Source: Nitrosomonas nitrosa
GTDB lineage: Bacteria; Pseudomonadota; Gammaproteobacteria; Burkholderiales; Nitrosomonadaceae
Direction: 5' to 3'
Assembly (NCBI RefSeq): GCF_003051105.1
Contig: NZ_QAOO01000013.1
Coordinates: forward strand, 1-64,000
DNA length: 64,000 nt
Shown here: positions 9,289 to 18,918 of the stretch, piece after piece
How the letters are laid out: every line of letters starts with the position of its first letter
How positions within the stretch are numbered: the first letter of the stretch is position 1
The notes under the pieces: generated by a model
Seen by the model: the letters and a program-made list of their open reading frames with translations, nothing else
Database searches by the model: none
Told to the model about the DNA's origin: nothing
Translations under genes and position numbers: made by a program

Positions 9289-10410
9289 ATGCACATAGGC
9301 ATACCTGCAGAAATTTATGCGGGAGAAACACGTGTAGCAGCTACACCGGAAACGGTTAAAAAATATACTGCCAAGGGTTTTCATACTGTTCTGGTCCAAT
9401 CTGGTGCAGGTGCTGGTGCAAGTATTCCCGATGCTGCGTATCAAGAAGCCGGCGCAGTGATCGTTGACGACGTTTCGCAATTATACAGTCAGTCACAAGT
9501 TGTCCTTAAAGTGCGTGGCCCGGCAGCAAACGAGCTTGTCATGTTACGCAAAGATGCAGTTCTGATTGGTTTACTGTCGCCTCATCAAGCAGAAGGGATC
9601 GAAGCACTGGCAAAACAGGGTGTTACTGCATTTGCCATGGAAAAATTACCGCGTATATCGCGTGCGCAAAGCATGGATGTCTTGTCCTCTCAAGCAAATA
9701 TTGGAGGATATAAGGCGGTTATTATGGCCGCACATGTTTATCAGAAATTTTTTCCGATGTTGATGACGGCCGCTGGCACGGTGAAAGCTGCGCGAGTATT
9801 GGTGCTGGGTGCAGGTGTCGCTGGGTTGCAGGCAATTGCAACAGCTAAAAGGCTGGGCGCAGTGATTGAAGCGTTTGATGTACGTCCAGCAGTTAAAGAA
9901 CAGGTTGAGAGTCTCGGTGCTAAATTTGTCGAGGTTCCGCTTACTGAAGAAGAAAAAGCTAAGGCTGAAACTGCTGGAGGTTATGCGGCTGAAATGTCGG
10001 ATGACTACAAACGCCGGCAAGGTGAGTTGATTCATGAAAGAGCCGTTGCTGCAGATATTATTATTTCAACAGCATTGATACCTGGACGCCCTGCGCCTGT
10101 TTTGATCAAGGAAGAGACGGTTCAAGCAATGAAACCAGGTTCGGTAATCGTGGATATGGCCGTCGAAGCAGGTGGAAACTGTCCTTTGTCGGAATTGAAT
10201 AAGACGGTAGTTAAACATGGTGTCCATCTCATCGGTATTGCAAATTTGCCCGGTTTGGTTGCTGCCGATGCGAGTGCGCTGTATGCGCGTAATCTTATGA
10301 ATTTCCTTAATTTAATGCTCGATGCAAATAATGGGGAACTCAACATTAACCGTGAAGACGAGATCATAGCGGGAACACTCATTTGTATGGGTGGTGAAGT
10401 GGTCAAGTAA
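9289..10410 (+). CDS. pntAA: NAD(P) transhydrogenase alpha subunit, part 1 (NAD(H)-binding domain I)
   Basis: This is the soluble NAD(H)-binding domain of the proton-translocating transhydrogenase, which uses the proton motive force to make NADPH from NADH. At 373 residues it carries SRAQSMDVLSSQANI (124-138), the nucleotide-binding GAGVAGLQA (174-182) and the closing DMAVEAGGNCPLSE region. It lacks the membrane part, which is the next gene, so the alpha subunit is split as in Rhodospirillum. AAGGGAG stands before the ATG. Confidence 0.95.
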   Translation: MHIGIPAEIYAGETRVAATPETVKKYTAKGFHTVLVQSGAGAGASIPDAAYQEAGAVIVDDVSQLYSQSQVVLKVRGPAANELVMLRKDAVLIGLLSPHQAEGIEALAKQGVTAFAMEKLPRISRAQSMDVLSSQANIGGYKAVIMAAHVYQKFFPMLMTAAGTVKAARVLVLGAGVAGLQAIATAKRLGAVIEAFDVRPAVKEQVESLGAKFVEVPLTEEEKAKAETAGGYAAEMSDDYKRRQGELIHERAVAADIIISTALIPGRPAPVLIKEETVQAMKPGSVIVDMAVEAGGNCPLSELNKTVVKHGVHLIGIANLPGLVAADASALYARNLMNFLNLMLDANNGELNINREDEIIAGTLICMGGEVVK

Positions 10411-10488
10411 CAAGATCAGATTAGGCGTGACACGTGTTTTAACATCCGCCTCGATTTCATAAAGTTAACGAATTGAAGAGGAACAAAC

Positions 10489-10797
10489 ATGATTGGTGAA
10501 ATTGATCCAACGATAATTCATCTTACGGTTTTCGTATTGGCAGTGTTTGTTGGCTACCACGTGGTGTGGAATGTAACGCCTGCTCTACATACACCACTGA
10601 TGTCTGTAACGAACGCTATTTCAAGTATTATTCTGGTTGGCGCAATGCTGGCGGCAGGACCTGCTGAGACTGATTGGGGTGTCTGGCTTGGCGCTGCGGC
10701 GGTTGTTTTAGCTTCCATCAACGTATTCGGTGGCTTTCTGGTCACTCAGCGTATGCTGGAAATGTTTAGAAAAAAAGATAAAAAAGGAAATGCCTAA
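10489..10797 (+). CDS. pntAB: NAD(P) transhydrogenase alpha subunit, part 2 (membrane domain)
   Basis: This 102-residue inner-membrane subunit has three to four hydrophobic helices (about residues 8-26, 32-55 and 60-85). It contains [19 protein letters not shown], the typical domain II block of split transhydrogenases. It ends with a lysine-rich cytoplasmic tail. The stop codon TAA is immediately followed by the ATG of pntB, so the two are translated together. The gap to pntAA is 78 bases. Confidence 0.94.
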   Translation: MIGEIDPTIIHLTVFVLAVFVGYHVVWNVTPALHTPLMSVTNAISSIILVGAMLAAGPAETDWGVWLGAAAVVLASINVFGGFLVTQRMLEMFRKKDKKGNA

Positions 10798-12177
10798 ATG
10801 TCTGCTGATTTAATTGCGCTGGCCTATCTGGTTGCAGCGGTTTTTTTCATTCTGGCACTGAAAGGCCTAAGTTCACCTCTTTCCGCCCGACGTGGCAACG
10901 TGTTTGGGATGGTAGGGATGGCGATTGCTGTGGGTACCACGTTGACGATTACCGAGAATTGGGCATTAATTTTGGGTTGTATTGCGATCGGTGGAATCAT
11001 CGGTTCAATTGTGGCGCAGCGCGTGCAAATGACCGCTATGCCCGAGCTGGTTGCTTTCATGCACTCACTGGTCGGTTTAGCTGCCGTATTCATTGCAATC
11101 GCGGCTGTCAACAATCCTGTGTCATTCGGCTTGCCGGAGATATTACCGACGGGGAGTAAGTTGGAATTGTTTCTGGGTACGTTTATCGGTGCGATGACGT
11201 GGTCAGGTTCCGTCATCGCATTTCTAAAGCTTTCCGGTCGCATGAGCGGCGCTCCGGTCGTGTTTTCTGGCCAGCACATGGTCAATCTGCTCCTCGCGCT
11301 TGTCATGATCGGTTTTGGCTTATGGTTTTTCTTTAGCGAAACCACCAACTGGACCGCATTTATTGCAATGACGGCGATTGCATTCTTGCTCGGTTTTCTG
11401 ATCATTATCCCAATCGGCGGTGCGGATATGCCTGTTGTGATATCCATGCTGAATTCTTATTCGGGCTGGGCTGCAGCGGGTATTGGATTCTCTCTTGGTA
11501 ATCCGATGTTGATCATTGCGGGTTCTCTCGTGGGTAGCTCAGGTGCGATTTTGTCTTACATCATGTGTAAGGCCATGAACCGTCCTTTTCTTTCTGTGAT
11601 ACTGGGTGGCTTCGGAAGCGATGGTGGAAGCCAGACAGTTGGGGATGGAACACAAAAATCATACCGTAGCGGTAGCGCGGATGATGCAGCCTTCCTGATG
11701 AGCAATGCAGATAGCGTTATCATTGTTCCTGGATATGGTCTAGCCGTTGCACGCGCACAACACGCTGTCAATGAGCTTGCAGAAGTACTCCATCAAAGGG
11801 GGGTCAACGTGCGCTTTGCCATTCATCCTGTAGCGGGTCGTATGCCTGGCCATATGAACGTTTTGCTGGCAGAAGCGGAGATACCCTATGAACAAGTCCT
11901 GGAAATGGAAGAAATAAACAGTGATTTTTCCAATACCGATGTCGTGCTGGTATTAGGCGCAAACGATGTCGTCAATCCGGCAGCAAACGTACCTGGCAGC
12001 CCTATTTATGGCATGCCAATTCTCGATGCACATAAGGCACGGACTGTTATCGTCGTCAAGCGAAGCATGGCAGCAGGGTATGCTGGTCTTGACAATGATT
12101 TGTTCTATATGGAAAAGACCATGATGGTGTTTGGAGATGCCAAGAAAGTGGTAGAAGATATGGTTAAAGCTGTGTGA
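10798..12177 (+). CDS. pntB: NAD(P) transhydrogenase beta subunit
   Basis: This 459-residue subunit combines the remaining membrane helices (residues 1-265) with the NADP(H)-binding domain III. H89 in FMHSLVGLAA corresponds to the conserved proton-channel histidine of E. coli PntB. Domain III shows PGYGLAVARAQ (311-321), HPVAGRMPGHMNVLLAEA (343-360) and GANDVVNPAA (387-396). Together with pntAA and pntAB it forms a complete enzyme supplying NADPH for biosynthesis. A strong terminator follows 39 bases after the stop. Confidence 0.96.
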   Translation: MSADLIALAYLVAAVFFILALKGLSSPLSARRGNVFGMVGMAIAVGTTLTITENWALILGCIAIGGIIGSIVAQRVQMTAMPELVAFMHSLVGLAAVFIAIAAVNNPVSFGLPEILPTGSKLELFLGTFIGAMTWSGSVIAFLKLSGRMSGAPVVFSGQHMVNLLLALVMIGFGLWFFFSETTNWTAFIAMTAIAFLLGFLIIIPIGGADMPVVISMLNSYSGWAAAGIGFSLGNPMLIIAGSLVGSSGAILSYIMCKAMNRPFLSVILGGFGSDGGSQTVGDGTQKSYRSGSADDAAFLMSNADSVIIVPGYGLAVARAQHAVNELAEVLHQRGVNVRFAIHPVAGRMPGHMNVLLAEAEIPYEQVLEMEEINSDFSNTDVVLVLGANDVVNPAANVPGSPIYGMPILDAHKARTVIVVKRSMAAGYAGLDNDLFYMEKTMMVFGDAKKVVEDMVKAV

Positions 12178-12216
12178 TTTTGCTGTTTCGGGTATTTCTT
12201 ACTTTTCCATTAGAAG

Positions 12217-12250
12217 AAAAAGCTACCGTTATTTGTCGGTAGCTTTTTTT
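12217..12250 (+). terminator. Rho-independent terminator after pntB, probably bidirectional
   Basis: AAAAAGCTACCG (12217-12228) pairs perfectly with CGGTAGCTTTTT (12237-12248) around an 8-base loop and runs into a T-tract. The A-run on the 5' side gives a U-tract on the other strand, so it can also end the minus-strand gene whose stop lies at 12298. Confidence 0.9.
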
Positions 12251-12297
12251 ACGTATTTTGCTCATCAATGTTTAGTTTGATGCATTGAACACTACCT

Positions 12298-13095
12298 TCA
12301 TTTGGAATAGCGTTTATGTTGGCTGGCAAGCCAGTCTCGCGATGCTTTCTGTGCTTGAACGAGCTGTTTTGTGCTAAGGGAATGCATGACTTTGTCTCGG
12401 GCTGCTGCTGCTTGCTCAATGCCTGCAGCGGCAGCTAAGTTAAGCCACATATAGCTTTTCTCATTGTCAAGATCAACACCCAGACCCTTATGATAGAGTA
12501 AACCTAATTGATATTGTGCAGGCGCATGATTTTGTTCCGCAGCAGATGAAAACCACTTGGCTGCTTCCTGAAAATCTTGCAGCGTTCCTCTTCCTGTCAA
12601 ATAAAGCGAGCCAAGCTGATATTGCGCATCGGCGCTTCCTTTCATCGCTTTTTCAAGATAGAGCTGAACAGTATAGAGTCTGTGATCGGCAACATCAGGT
12701 GGTGCCGCATAAAAATTCTGCTCGCTAATCGAGTTTGCTATGGCTGTTTGATTTTCCTGCTCTCCAGGCAGGGTATTTGCAAAGATTTCTGTACCTAAAA
12801 TGGGTGGATGATCAGTCTTCCCAACCGCTAACGCATGCTCAGATTCAAGAGAAGGGTTCCTGACCGCGATTTCATCGAATGGAACAATGACCCAAACAAA
12901 AGCGATTAACAAAAAGATCCCACTGAGCAGAAAAGCCGCGACAAGGTATATATCACGGTTCTGTATCCAGAAGCGTGCTTTGCAGTCTTGGCAGCGGAAT
13001 GGTACGAGATGCCAATTCAAAACAGTGCGCTCGCCTGGTCTGAGACGTGATCTATGAATACGATCGCTTCCGCATTCAGGGCATTGATGACTCAT
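12298..13095 (-). CDS. Zinc-ribbon, single-pass membrane protein with Sel1-like repeats
   Basis: This 265-residue protein starts with a zinc ribbon (C5-x2-C8 and C35-x2-C38). A hydrophobic segment follows at about 50-72, and then a periplasmic-type region. Two or three Sel1/TPR-like repeats lie at about 150-225 (AQYQLGSLYLTGRG, AQYQLGLLYHKGLG). The topology suggests a cytoplasmic zinc ribbon and exported repeats. Sel1 repeats usually mediate protein-protein contacts; no enzymatic residue is evident. It is downstream of, and in the same direction as, the TPR lipoprotein at 13348-16137, from which it is separated by 252 bases containing a long inverted repeat. Function unknown. Confidence 0.7.
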   Translation of the reverse strand: MSHQCPECGSDRIHRSRLRPGERTVLNWHLVPFRCQDCKARFWIQNRDIYLVAAFLLSGIFLLIAFVWVIVPFDEIAVRNPSLESEHALAVGKTDHPPILGTEIFANTLPGEQENQTAIANSISEQNFYAAPPDVADHRLYTVQLYLEKAMKGSADAQYQLGSLYLTGRGTLQDFQEAAKWFSSAAEQNHAPAQYQLGLLYHKGLGVDLDNEKSYMWLNLAAAAGIEQAAAARDKVMHSLSTKQLVQAQKASRDWLASQHKRYSK

Positions 13096-13263
13096 GGTTC
13101 CATTGGCTCTTAAAATACCTAATTTTTATATGGAAACTAATTACGAGCAAGCTTTATTATGCATACAAACGCCAATAGCAGTCAGTAGATGAATGCTATG
13201 GCGTGCAAAAGAAAATTGAAGAGATGGGTTCTTCTTACGATTTTTATATACTGTGGCGACGAT

Positions 13264-13324
13264 CTCGGGTAATCCGTCCGACCTCTTGAGTCTTCTAGCT
13301 TGATACTGAGCATGATTACCCGAG
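13264..13324. repeat. 11-bp perfect inverted repeat with 39-base spacer
   Basis: CTCGGGTAATC (13264-13274) is mirrored exactly by GATTACCCGAG (13314-13324). It lies between the TPR lipoprotein stop (13348) and the start of the zinc-ribbon gene (13095). No T-tract adjoins either arm, so it is not a classic terminator. On the minus strand it would be a stem-loop in the leader of the zinc-ribbon gene or the 3' end of the TPR transcript. Confidence 0.6.
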
Positions 13325-13347
13325 CATGGGGTTGTGGTAGCGATTGC

Positions 13348-16137
13348 TTACAATTCTTTTAATAATTTTTTTGCAGCTTCTATTTCTGGGAAAGACTGTC
13401 CAGAGGCGAGTAATTGCTCAAGTTCTTTTTTTGCATTGGTTTTATCACCTGATTTAAATAAGCCGACCGCGTAATGATAACGAATTGTTGCGGCATTAGG
13501 TGCAAGAGAAGTTGCTTTTTGCAAAAGAGGAAGCGCTCTGTTTATCTCACCCTGCTCAATCAAGATCCATCCAAGTGTATCAAGGATGGCGGGGCTCTCA
13601 GGAGCTTGCTGATATGCTTTCTCAGCATATTCGAGCGCAGCGGGATCTTTCTTTTGCTGATATGCCCAAGCAAGATTGTTGAGTGTTGCCGCATGATCAG
13701 GATGGTCTTTCAGGATAATGTGGTAATGCTGGATGGCGGAATCATATTGCTTCTTCGCAAGTAAAGTGCCAGCAAGGTAGAGTCGAACTGCCGAATCGGC
13801 TGGGTTTTCATTCAACCATTTCGTTAATCGGTCATTTGCTTGCTTTTCTTTCCCACTTTGATTAAGCGCTGCATGCTGCTTGATAACTAGTTGATTAGTT
13901 TTGTTGAGTGAAAATGCTTTTTCGTAGGCACCGATCGCTTGAGTGAATTTATTCTGCTGCATCAACAGATCTCCTTCCAGTTCGTAGCCTGCTGGTGACT
14001 GGGTATGCTGTTTCTGGATTTCCTTGGAAAGCTTGAGTGCGCCATCTAGGTTATTATTTTTAATTTCTAGCCTAGCTTGCGCTATTTGTGCCTCCAAATA
14101 ATCTGGCTTTAAAGCCAATGCTCTTTTAAGTGCATCCGCGGCGGCTCGTGGGTTTTGCATTGCTTCATGGAGGGAGGCAACACGAAAATGTGCGGTTGGT
14201 GAATCGGGTAGCCTGGCAACAAGTCGTTGATAATTTTCAAGAGCGGCTGCTTTATCATCGTTGGCTAATTGAGCTTGCGCGAGTAGCTCAATGACAGGGA
14301 GGTTGTCAGAATGTATGCCTTGTAGTCTTTTGGCGAGATCGAGTGCTTTCTTGTTTTCACCGATGCGTAAATAATGCGCTCCCAGTTGCAAGGCAGGCTG
14401 GATCTCGCCTGGATTTTCGTTACGGGCACGCTCCAACCAAGCCGTTGCTTCATCATTCTTTCCTTGTGATAGCGCGATACCGGCCAGCGCATTCATCGCC
14501 TGAATATGTTTCTTGTCTTTCTTCAGGATGTCTTCGAAACGTTTTTTGGCAACATCTGGTTTATTTTCTTGCATATCAATCCTGGCGAGGTTCGATACAG
14601 CTGGAAAATAATCTGGTTGAAGCGAAAGCGCCTTATTAAAACTCGCACGTGCGCTGGCTAGATCATTTTTACCAAGATAAACACCCCCTTTTAAGTTATG
14701 GAAAACGGGGTTGTCGGGTTGTTCTTTCTCAAGCTCCTCCACGGCTGATAGGGCTTTATCAAATTCTCTCGTTTGTAGGTGAGCCATTACTAGCAGTACG
14801 CCTGCTCGGGAAGATTGTGTATCGAGATCAACTGCGGTTTCCAGCTCATTGATTGCACTTTGCCGGTCGCCCTGGCCTAATTTACTCAGGGCTAATGCTG
14901 TATGGAGTGCGGCATTGTCCGGTGCAAGTGAATTTGCTTTCTCAAAATATTCGGTTGCCTTGGTAAAATCCCGAACCTGCATATAACTTTCTCCGGCCAA
15001 TGCAAACAATTGAGGATCCTGCTGGATAACCTGTAAGGCCGGGGTCAAGACTTCGATAGCCTGTTTTGCTTGACGATTTCTTAATAGAATCGAAGCCATT
15101 AGTTTTATCGCATAAAGATTGTTTGGGTCAGCTCTCAAGTAGCGTCTTACATGTTGTTCGGCTTGTAATAACGATCCCAGTGAAAATTGGGTGGCGCCGG
15201 CTAATAACACACTTGGCATATGGTCAGGGGCTGCGCTCAATACCTTTTGGATCGTTTCTAGTGCAACCGCGTGTTTCCCCTCAGTGAAATCAAGTAATGC
15301 CTGGGTATACATGACTAGCAGATTGCCCGAGGCTATTCTGCGTGCTGTCTCTAAATCGGTGCGAGCTGCGTCGAAATTTCGCTTGCCAATGGCAATAGAA
15401 GCGCGATTGATATAGGCTGCAATATGGTCGGGTTTTAATTTGATGACTTGATCATAGGCTTCGCTAGCAGAATCAACCTTTCCTTGCGCACGCAGCAGGT
15501 CGCCTTTAAAAAACCAAGCATTAGTATTTTCTGGATGGCTTGCGATTGCTTGGTCTGCCAAATGCATGGCAGATTCGATATCTCTTTGAGAGAAAGAATA
15601 TTTAGCTAGACCAATAAGGGCATCAGGAAAATCTGGTATTTCGTTAAGAGCTTGCTCAAAATGAGTCTTAGCATCTTCCAGTTTACCGAGGGCAAGTAAA
15701 GCATTTCCCCGAATAACCAAAATTTCGGCCAAATTGGCATCTTCAGGAAGTGCCTCAGTTTTATCCAACACTTGCTGGAATTGCCCTAGATTGAGTAGCG
15801 CTTGACCTAAGTCAGGCAAAACTTTTGCTGGGTCCATTCCAAGGTTTATCGCTCTGCTGAGTTCTTTTTCTGCTGAATGTGGGTCACCGGTCTTGTTGTA
15901 GAGGGTACCTAAAAGATAGCGTACTTCTTGGTTGTCAGGATCTTGCTGGAGTGCATTTTTTAATTGAATAATCGCCGCCTTATCGTCTCCTTTTTGCTGG
16001 TGTTGTTTTGCCTCAGTAATAAGCGTTTCAACATCTTTCGTATTGCCACAGGCAGTTATCGTGAAGATGACAAGAGCGATCGAAACAAGAACTGTTGATA
16101 ATTTCTTTCTCGTGGTACTTTTACTTAAGGTATTCAT
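13348..16137 (-). CDS. prsT: Giant TPR lipoprotein of the PrsT (PEP-CTERM system) type
   Basis: This 929-residue protein begins with a lipoprotein signal peptide whose lipobox ends at C30 (ITAC). It then consists almost entirely of tetratricopeptide repeats of 34 residues, for example LKPDYLEAQIAQARLEIKNN and NPADSAVRLYLAGTLLAKKQ. Length, lipobox and repeat style match the PrsT family found with exosortase/PEP-CTERM and exopolysaccharide loci in betaproteobacteria. No exosortase, prsK or prsR is present in the window. It is divergently oriented from two UDP-sugar enzyme genes, which fits a role in polysaccharide assembly or export; that role is inferred. Confidence 0.82.
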   Translation of the reverse strand: MNTLSKSTTRKKLSTVLVSIALVIFTITACGNTKDVETLITEAKQHQQKGDDKAAIIQLKNALQQDPDNQEVRYLLGTLYNKTGDPHSAEKELSRAINLGMDPAKVLPDLGQALLNLGQFQQVLDKTEALPEDANLAEILVIRGNALLALGKLEDAKTHFEQALNEIPDFPDALIGLAKYSFSQRDIESAMHLADQAIASHPENTNAWFFKGDLLRAQGKVDSASEAYDQVIKLKPDHIAAYINRASIAIGKRNFDAARTDLETARRIASGNLLVMYTQALLDFTEGKHAVALETIQKVLSAAPDHMPSVLLAGATQFSLGSLLQAEQHVRRYLRADPNNLYAIKLMASILLRNRQAKQAIEVLTPALQVIQQDPQLFALAGESYMQVRDFTKATEYFEKANSLAPDNAALHTALALSKLGQGDRQSAINELETAVDLDTQSSRAGVLLVMAHLQTREFDKALSAVEELEKEQPDNPVFHNLKGGVYLGKNDLASARASFNKALSLQPDYFPAVSNLARIDMQENKPDVAKKRFEDILKKDKKHIQAMNALAGIALSQGKNDEATAWLERARNENPGEIQPALQLGAHYLRIGENKKALDLAKRLQGIHSDNLPVIELLAQAQLANDDKAAALENYQRLVARLPDSPTAHFRVASLHEAMQNPRAAADALKRALALKPDYLEAQIAQARLEIKNNNLDGALKLSKEIQKQHTQSPAGYELEGDLLMQQNKFTQAIGAYEKAFSLNKTNQLVIKQHAALNQSGKEKQANDRLTKWLNENPADSAVRLYLAGTLLAKKQYDSAIQHYHIILKDHPDHAATLNNLAWAYQQKKDPAALEYAEKAYQQAPESPAILDTLGWILIEQGEINRALPLLQKATSLAPNAATIRYHYAVGLFKSGDKTNAKKELEQLLASGQSFPEIEAAKKLLKEL

Positions 16138-16429
16138 TCCCCTATTCCTCTAATTCGCGTTGGCCAGCTCTGTTTTAGAAAATATATCGTCCGTGTGAGA
16201 TTACTTGTTGATTCGTTCTGACAACTTAGTTATAACACATCTAAGCAAAAATTGAATTTGTGGAATTGACAGTCATTTGATGGTTTGATTTAGGTGCACT
16301 CTGGTCTCTAGTGATGATACGCTTTGGTTGCTTATTTTGTCAGGCCTGATTCATAGCCTAGAGAGTATTTCTCAATAATTTAAACACGATAACTTTGAGC
16401 GAAAAAATTTGTGTATAAAAGGATAGCGT
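16138..16429. other. Divergent intergenic region between prsT and the tviB-like gene
   Basis: About 290 bases without a gene separate two divergent start codons. A TTGACA is present at about 16266 on the plus strand but no matching -10 is seen at standard spacing. AAAAGGA precedes the plus-strand ATG. I see no clear operator. Confidence 0.5.
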
Positions 16430-17710
16430 ATGTCTATAGTTGCTGTAGTTGGTTTAGGATATGTAGGATTACCTCTTGCTGTTGAGTTTGGAAAAAAACA
16501 GCAAACGATTGGATTCGATCTGTCAACAAGTAAAATTGAAAGCTATAAACGTCATATCGATCCAACGGGCGAGGTTCCATCAGCAGCCTTTCAAGAAGCG
16601 AGTCAGCTGATGGTCACATCCGATCCAGCCGCACTTTCCCAGGCAGACTATATTATTGTTGCGGTTCCAACACCGGTTGACGCTGCACATCAACCCAATT
16701 TTGCAGCACTCGCAAGTGCGAGTGAAATTGTCGGTAAACACATGAAACATGGCGTGACGGTTATTTATGAGTCTACGGTTTATCCAGGTGCAACGGAAGA
16801 GGTGTGTATTCCCGTCCTGGCGAAATGTTCCAGCGCACAATGGAAAAAAGATTTTTTTGTGGGTTATTCTCCGGAGCGTATCAACCCTGGGGATAAGCAA
16901 CATACGCTTACCACCATTACTAAGATCGTTTCTGGCGATACACCTGAAACCTTAGAGAAAATTGCCAGGCTATATGAATCGGTGGTTACTGCAGGTGTTT
17001 ATCGTGCATCGAGCATTAAAGTCGCAGAAGCGGCCAAAGTGATCGAAAATACACAGCGCGATCTGAACATTGCCTTGATGAACGAGCTAGCGATAATTTT
17101 TGACAAGCTAGGAATCGATACCTTGGAAATTTTGCAAGCAGCAGGTACCAAGTGGAATTTCCTACCTTTCAGGCCCGGCCTCGTGGGTGGCCATTGTATT
17201 GGCGTCGATCCCTACTATCTTACGCATAAGGCGGAGATGATGGGGTATATGCCACAAGTTATACTGGCGGGGCGCCGAATCAATGACAATATGGCTAAAT
17301 TTGTCGCTGAGCAGACAATTAAGCAAATCATCAAAGCAGGCTTTAATGTAAAAGGGGCAAAAGTCAATGTACTTGGGTTGACTTTCAAGGAGAATTGTCC
17401 TGATTTGAGAAATTCTAAAGTGGTTGATGTGATTTCAGAATTATGCGATTACGGGGTTGAGGTATTTGTTCATGATCCGGTCGCCGATGTTGAGGACGCA
17501 CGGCATGAATATGGTATTGAACTTCAACCGTGGGATCAGTTACCGCAAGCGCACGCAATGATTGTTGCAGTATCGCATCAGGAGCTTATTCAAAAACCGC
17601 TCGGTGAGCTTCAATCTAAGATCGTGGAGCAGGGATGTTTTATCGACGTCAAATCTCAGTTTGATGAACAGTTGTTACGCAAAGCAGGTTTGAGCGTGTG
17701 GCGGCTCTAA
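16430..17710 (+). CDS. tviB: UDP-N-acetyl-hexosamine 6-dehydrogenase (TviB/WbpO type)
   Basis: This 426-residue enzyme belongs to the UDP-glucose/GDP-mannose dehydrogenase family and should oxidise a UDP-N-acetylhexosamine to the uronic acid with two NAD. The N-terminal Rossmann motif [10 protein letters not shown] starts at residue 8. The catalytic block includes K203 in [11 protein letters not shown] and the nucleophile C256 in [25 protein letters not shown] marks the UDP-binding domain. The resemblance to Vi-antigen TviB and Pseudomonas WbpO, plus the epimerase 25 bases downstream, points to UDP-GlcNAcA/GalNAcA for a surface polysaccharide. WecC-type ManNAc specificity is less likely but not excluded. 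Confidence 0.85.
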   Translation: MSIVAVVGLGYVGLPLAVEFGKKQQTIGFDLSTSKIESYKRHIDPTGEVPSAAFQEASQLMVTSDPAALSQADYIIVAVPTPVDAAHQPNFAALASASEIVGKHMKHGVTVIYESTVYPGATEEVCIPVLAKCSSAQWKKDFFVGYSPERINPGDKQHTLTTITKIVSGDTPETLEKIARLYESVVTAGVYRASSIKVAEAAKVIENTQRDLNIALMNELAIIFDKLGIDTLEILQAAGTKWNFLPFRPGLVGGHCIGVDPYYLTHKAEMMGYMPQVILAGRRINDNMAKFVAEQTIKQIIKAGFNVKGAKVNVLGLTFKENCPDLRNSKVVDVISELCDYGVEVFVHDPVADVEDARHEYGIELQPWDQLPQAHAMIVAVSHQELIQKPLGELQSKIVEQGCFIDVKSQFDEQLLRKAGLSVWRL

Positions 17711-17735
17711 GTTTTTTAACGAAAAATATCAACGA

Positions 17736-18764
17736 ATGACAAAATATCAGCAGCTTCAGCAAGCTTTAAAAGAGAAACCGTATCGCTGGTTGATTACTGG
17801 CGTTGCGGGTTTTATTGGCTCAAATTTACTTGAGGCTTTACTCAAATTAGACCAAGTCGTGGTTGGGCTAGACAATTTTTCGACGGGCTATCAGCATAAC
17901 CTGGATCAAGTGAATGCCGCGGTTGGACAGCATGTCTGGTCAAATTTCAGATTCATTCAGGGGGATATTCGCGATTTTCGTGATTGCTCGGCAGCATGCA
18001 AGGATGTTGATTTCATTCTGCATCATGCTGCACTAGGTTCTGTACCTCGTTCAATCGAAGATCCTATCCAGTCGAATGAAAATAATATTTCTGGTTTCGT
18101 CAACATGCTAGTGGCGGCACGTGATGCGAATATCAAACGCTTTGTCTATGCTGCGTCAAGTTCCACTTATGGAGACCACCCTGGTTTGCCAAAGGTTGAG
18201 TCAGTCATTGGGCAGCCGCTTTCTCCCTACGCCGTAACAAAATATGTGAATGAATTATATGCGGATGTATTTGGCCGTTGCTATGGAACGCAATCTATAG
18301 GGCTTCGATATTTTAATATTTTCGGCCCACGGCAAGACCCCAACGGCGCTTATGCAGCTGTGATTCCTCAGTGGATTGCCGCTTTGATCCGTAACAAAAC
18401 GCTTTATATCAATGGAGATGGAGAGACCAGTCGCGATTTCTGTTTTGTAGAAAACGTGATTCAGGCAAATTTACTTGCAGCACTCACTAATGAACCTGAA
18501 GCGATCAACCAGGTTTACAATATCGCCCTCAATGAGCGCACGAGCCTCAATCAGCTTTACGGAATGATGCGTGATTTGCTGATTGAACGATTCCCCCATT
18601 TGGAAAATCATCAGCCCACCTACGTGGATTTCCGTAAAGGGGATGTGCGTCATTCTCAAGCAGATATTTCCAAGGCCTATAGGTTACTGGGCTACGAGCC
18701 AACACACCGCATTGGTCAGGGACTTAAGCAGGCCATGGATTGGTATGTAATGCATCTCTCATAA
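17736..18764 (+). CDS. tviC: UDP-GlcNAc(A) C4-epimerase (TviC/WbpP type)
   Basis: This 342-residue extended short-chain dehydrogenase/epimerase is predicted to interconvert UDP-GlcNAc and UDP-GalNAc or their uronic acids. It has the NAD motif G22-VAG-FIG28, the SSSTYGD active-site strand near residue 141 and the catalytic YAVTK (Y165, K169). The N-terminal extension [19 protein letters not shown] is typical of WbpP/TviC. It pairs with the dehydrogenase upstream, with only a 25-base gap. No glycosyltransferase follows; the next genes are convergent Fe-S assembly genes. Confidence 0.87.
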   Translation: MTKYQQLQQALKEKPYRWLITGVAGFIGSNLLEALLKLDQVVVGLDNFSTGYQHNLDQVNAAVGQHVWSNFRFIQGDIRDFRDCSAACKDVDFILHHAALGSVPRSIEDPIQSNENNISGFVNMLVAARDANIKRFVYAASSSTYGDHPGLPKVESVIGQPLSPYAVTKYVNELYADVFGRCYGTQSIGLRYFNIFGPRQDPNGAYAAVIPQWIAALIRNKTLYINGDGETSRDFCFVENVIQANLLAALTNEPEAINQVYNIALNERTSLNQLYGMMRDLLIERFPHLENHQPTYVDFRKGDVRHSQADISKAYRLLGYEPTHRIGQGLKQAMDWYVMHLS

Positions 18765-18782
18765 ATACTTTATGCAGGGGAA

Positions 18783-18810
18783 GGATGGCTATACAAAGGT
18801 ATAGTTATCC
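18783..18810. repeat. Hairpin between convergent tviC and nfu genes
   Basis: GGATGGCTATAC (18783-18794) pairs with GTATAGTTATCC (18799-18810), with two G-U pairs and a 4-base AAAG loop. There is no T-tract on either side. It may stop or stabilise the 3' ends of the two converging transcripts. Confidence 0.4.
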
Positions 18811-18918
18811 CAACGCATTGACGTCAAATGCTTTCCTTATCTCAAGGATGAGATGATACAAATTTTCCAGTACCGAATCCCTAAGGGTGCTTCTAAATTT
18901 CTCAAATAGAAAAGAACA

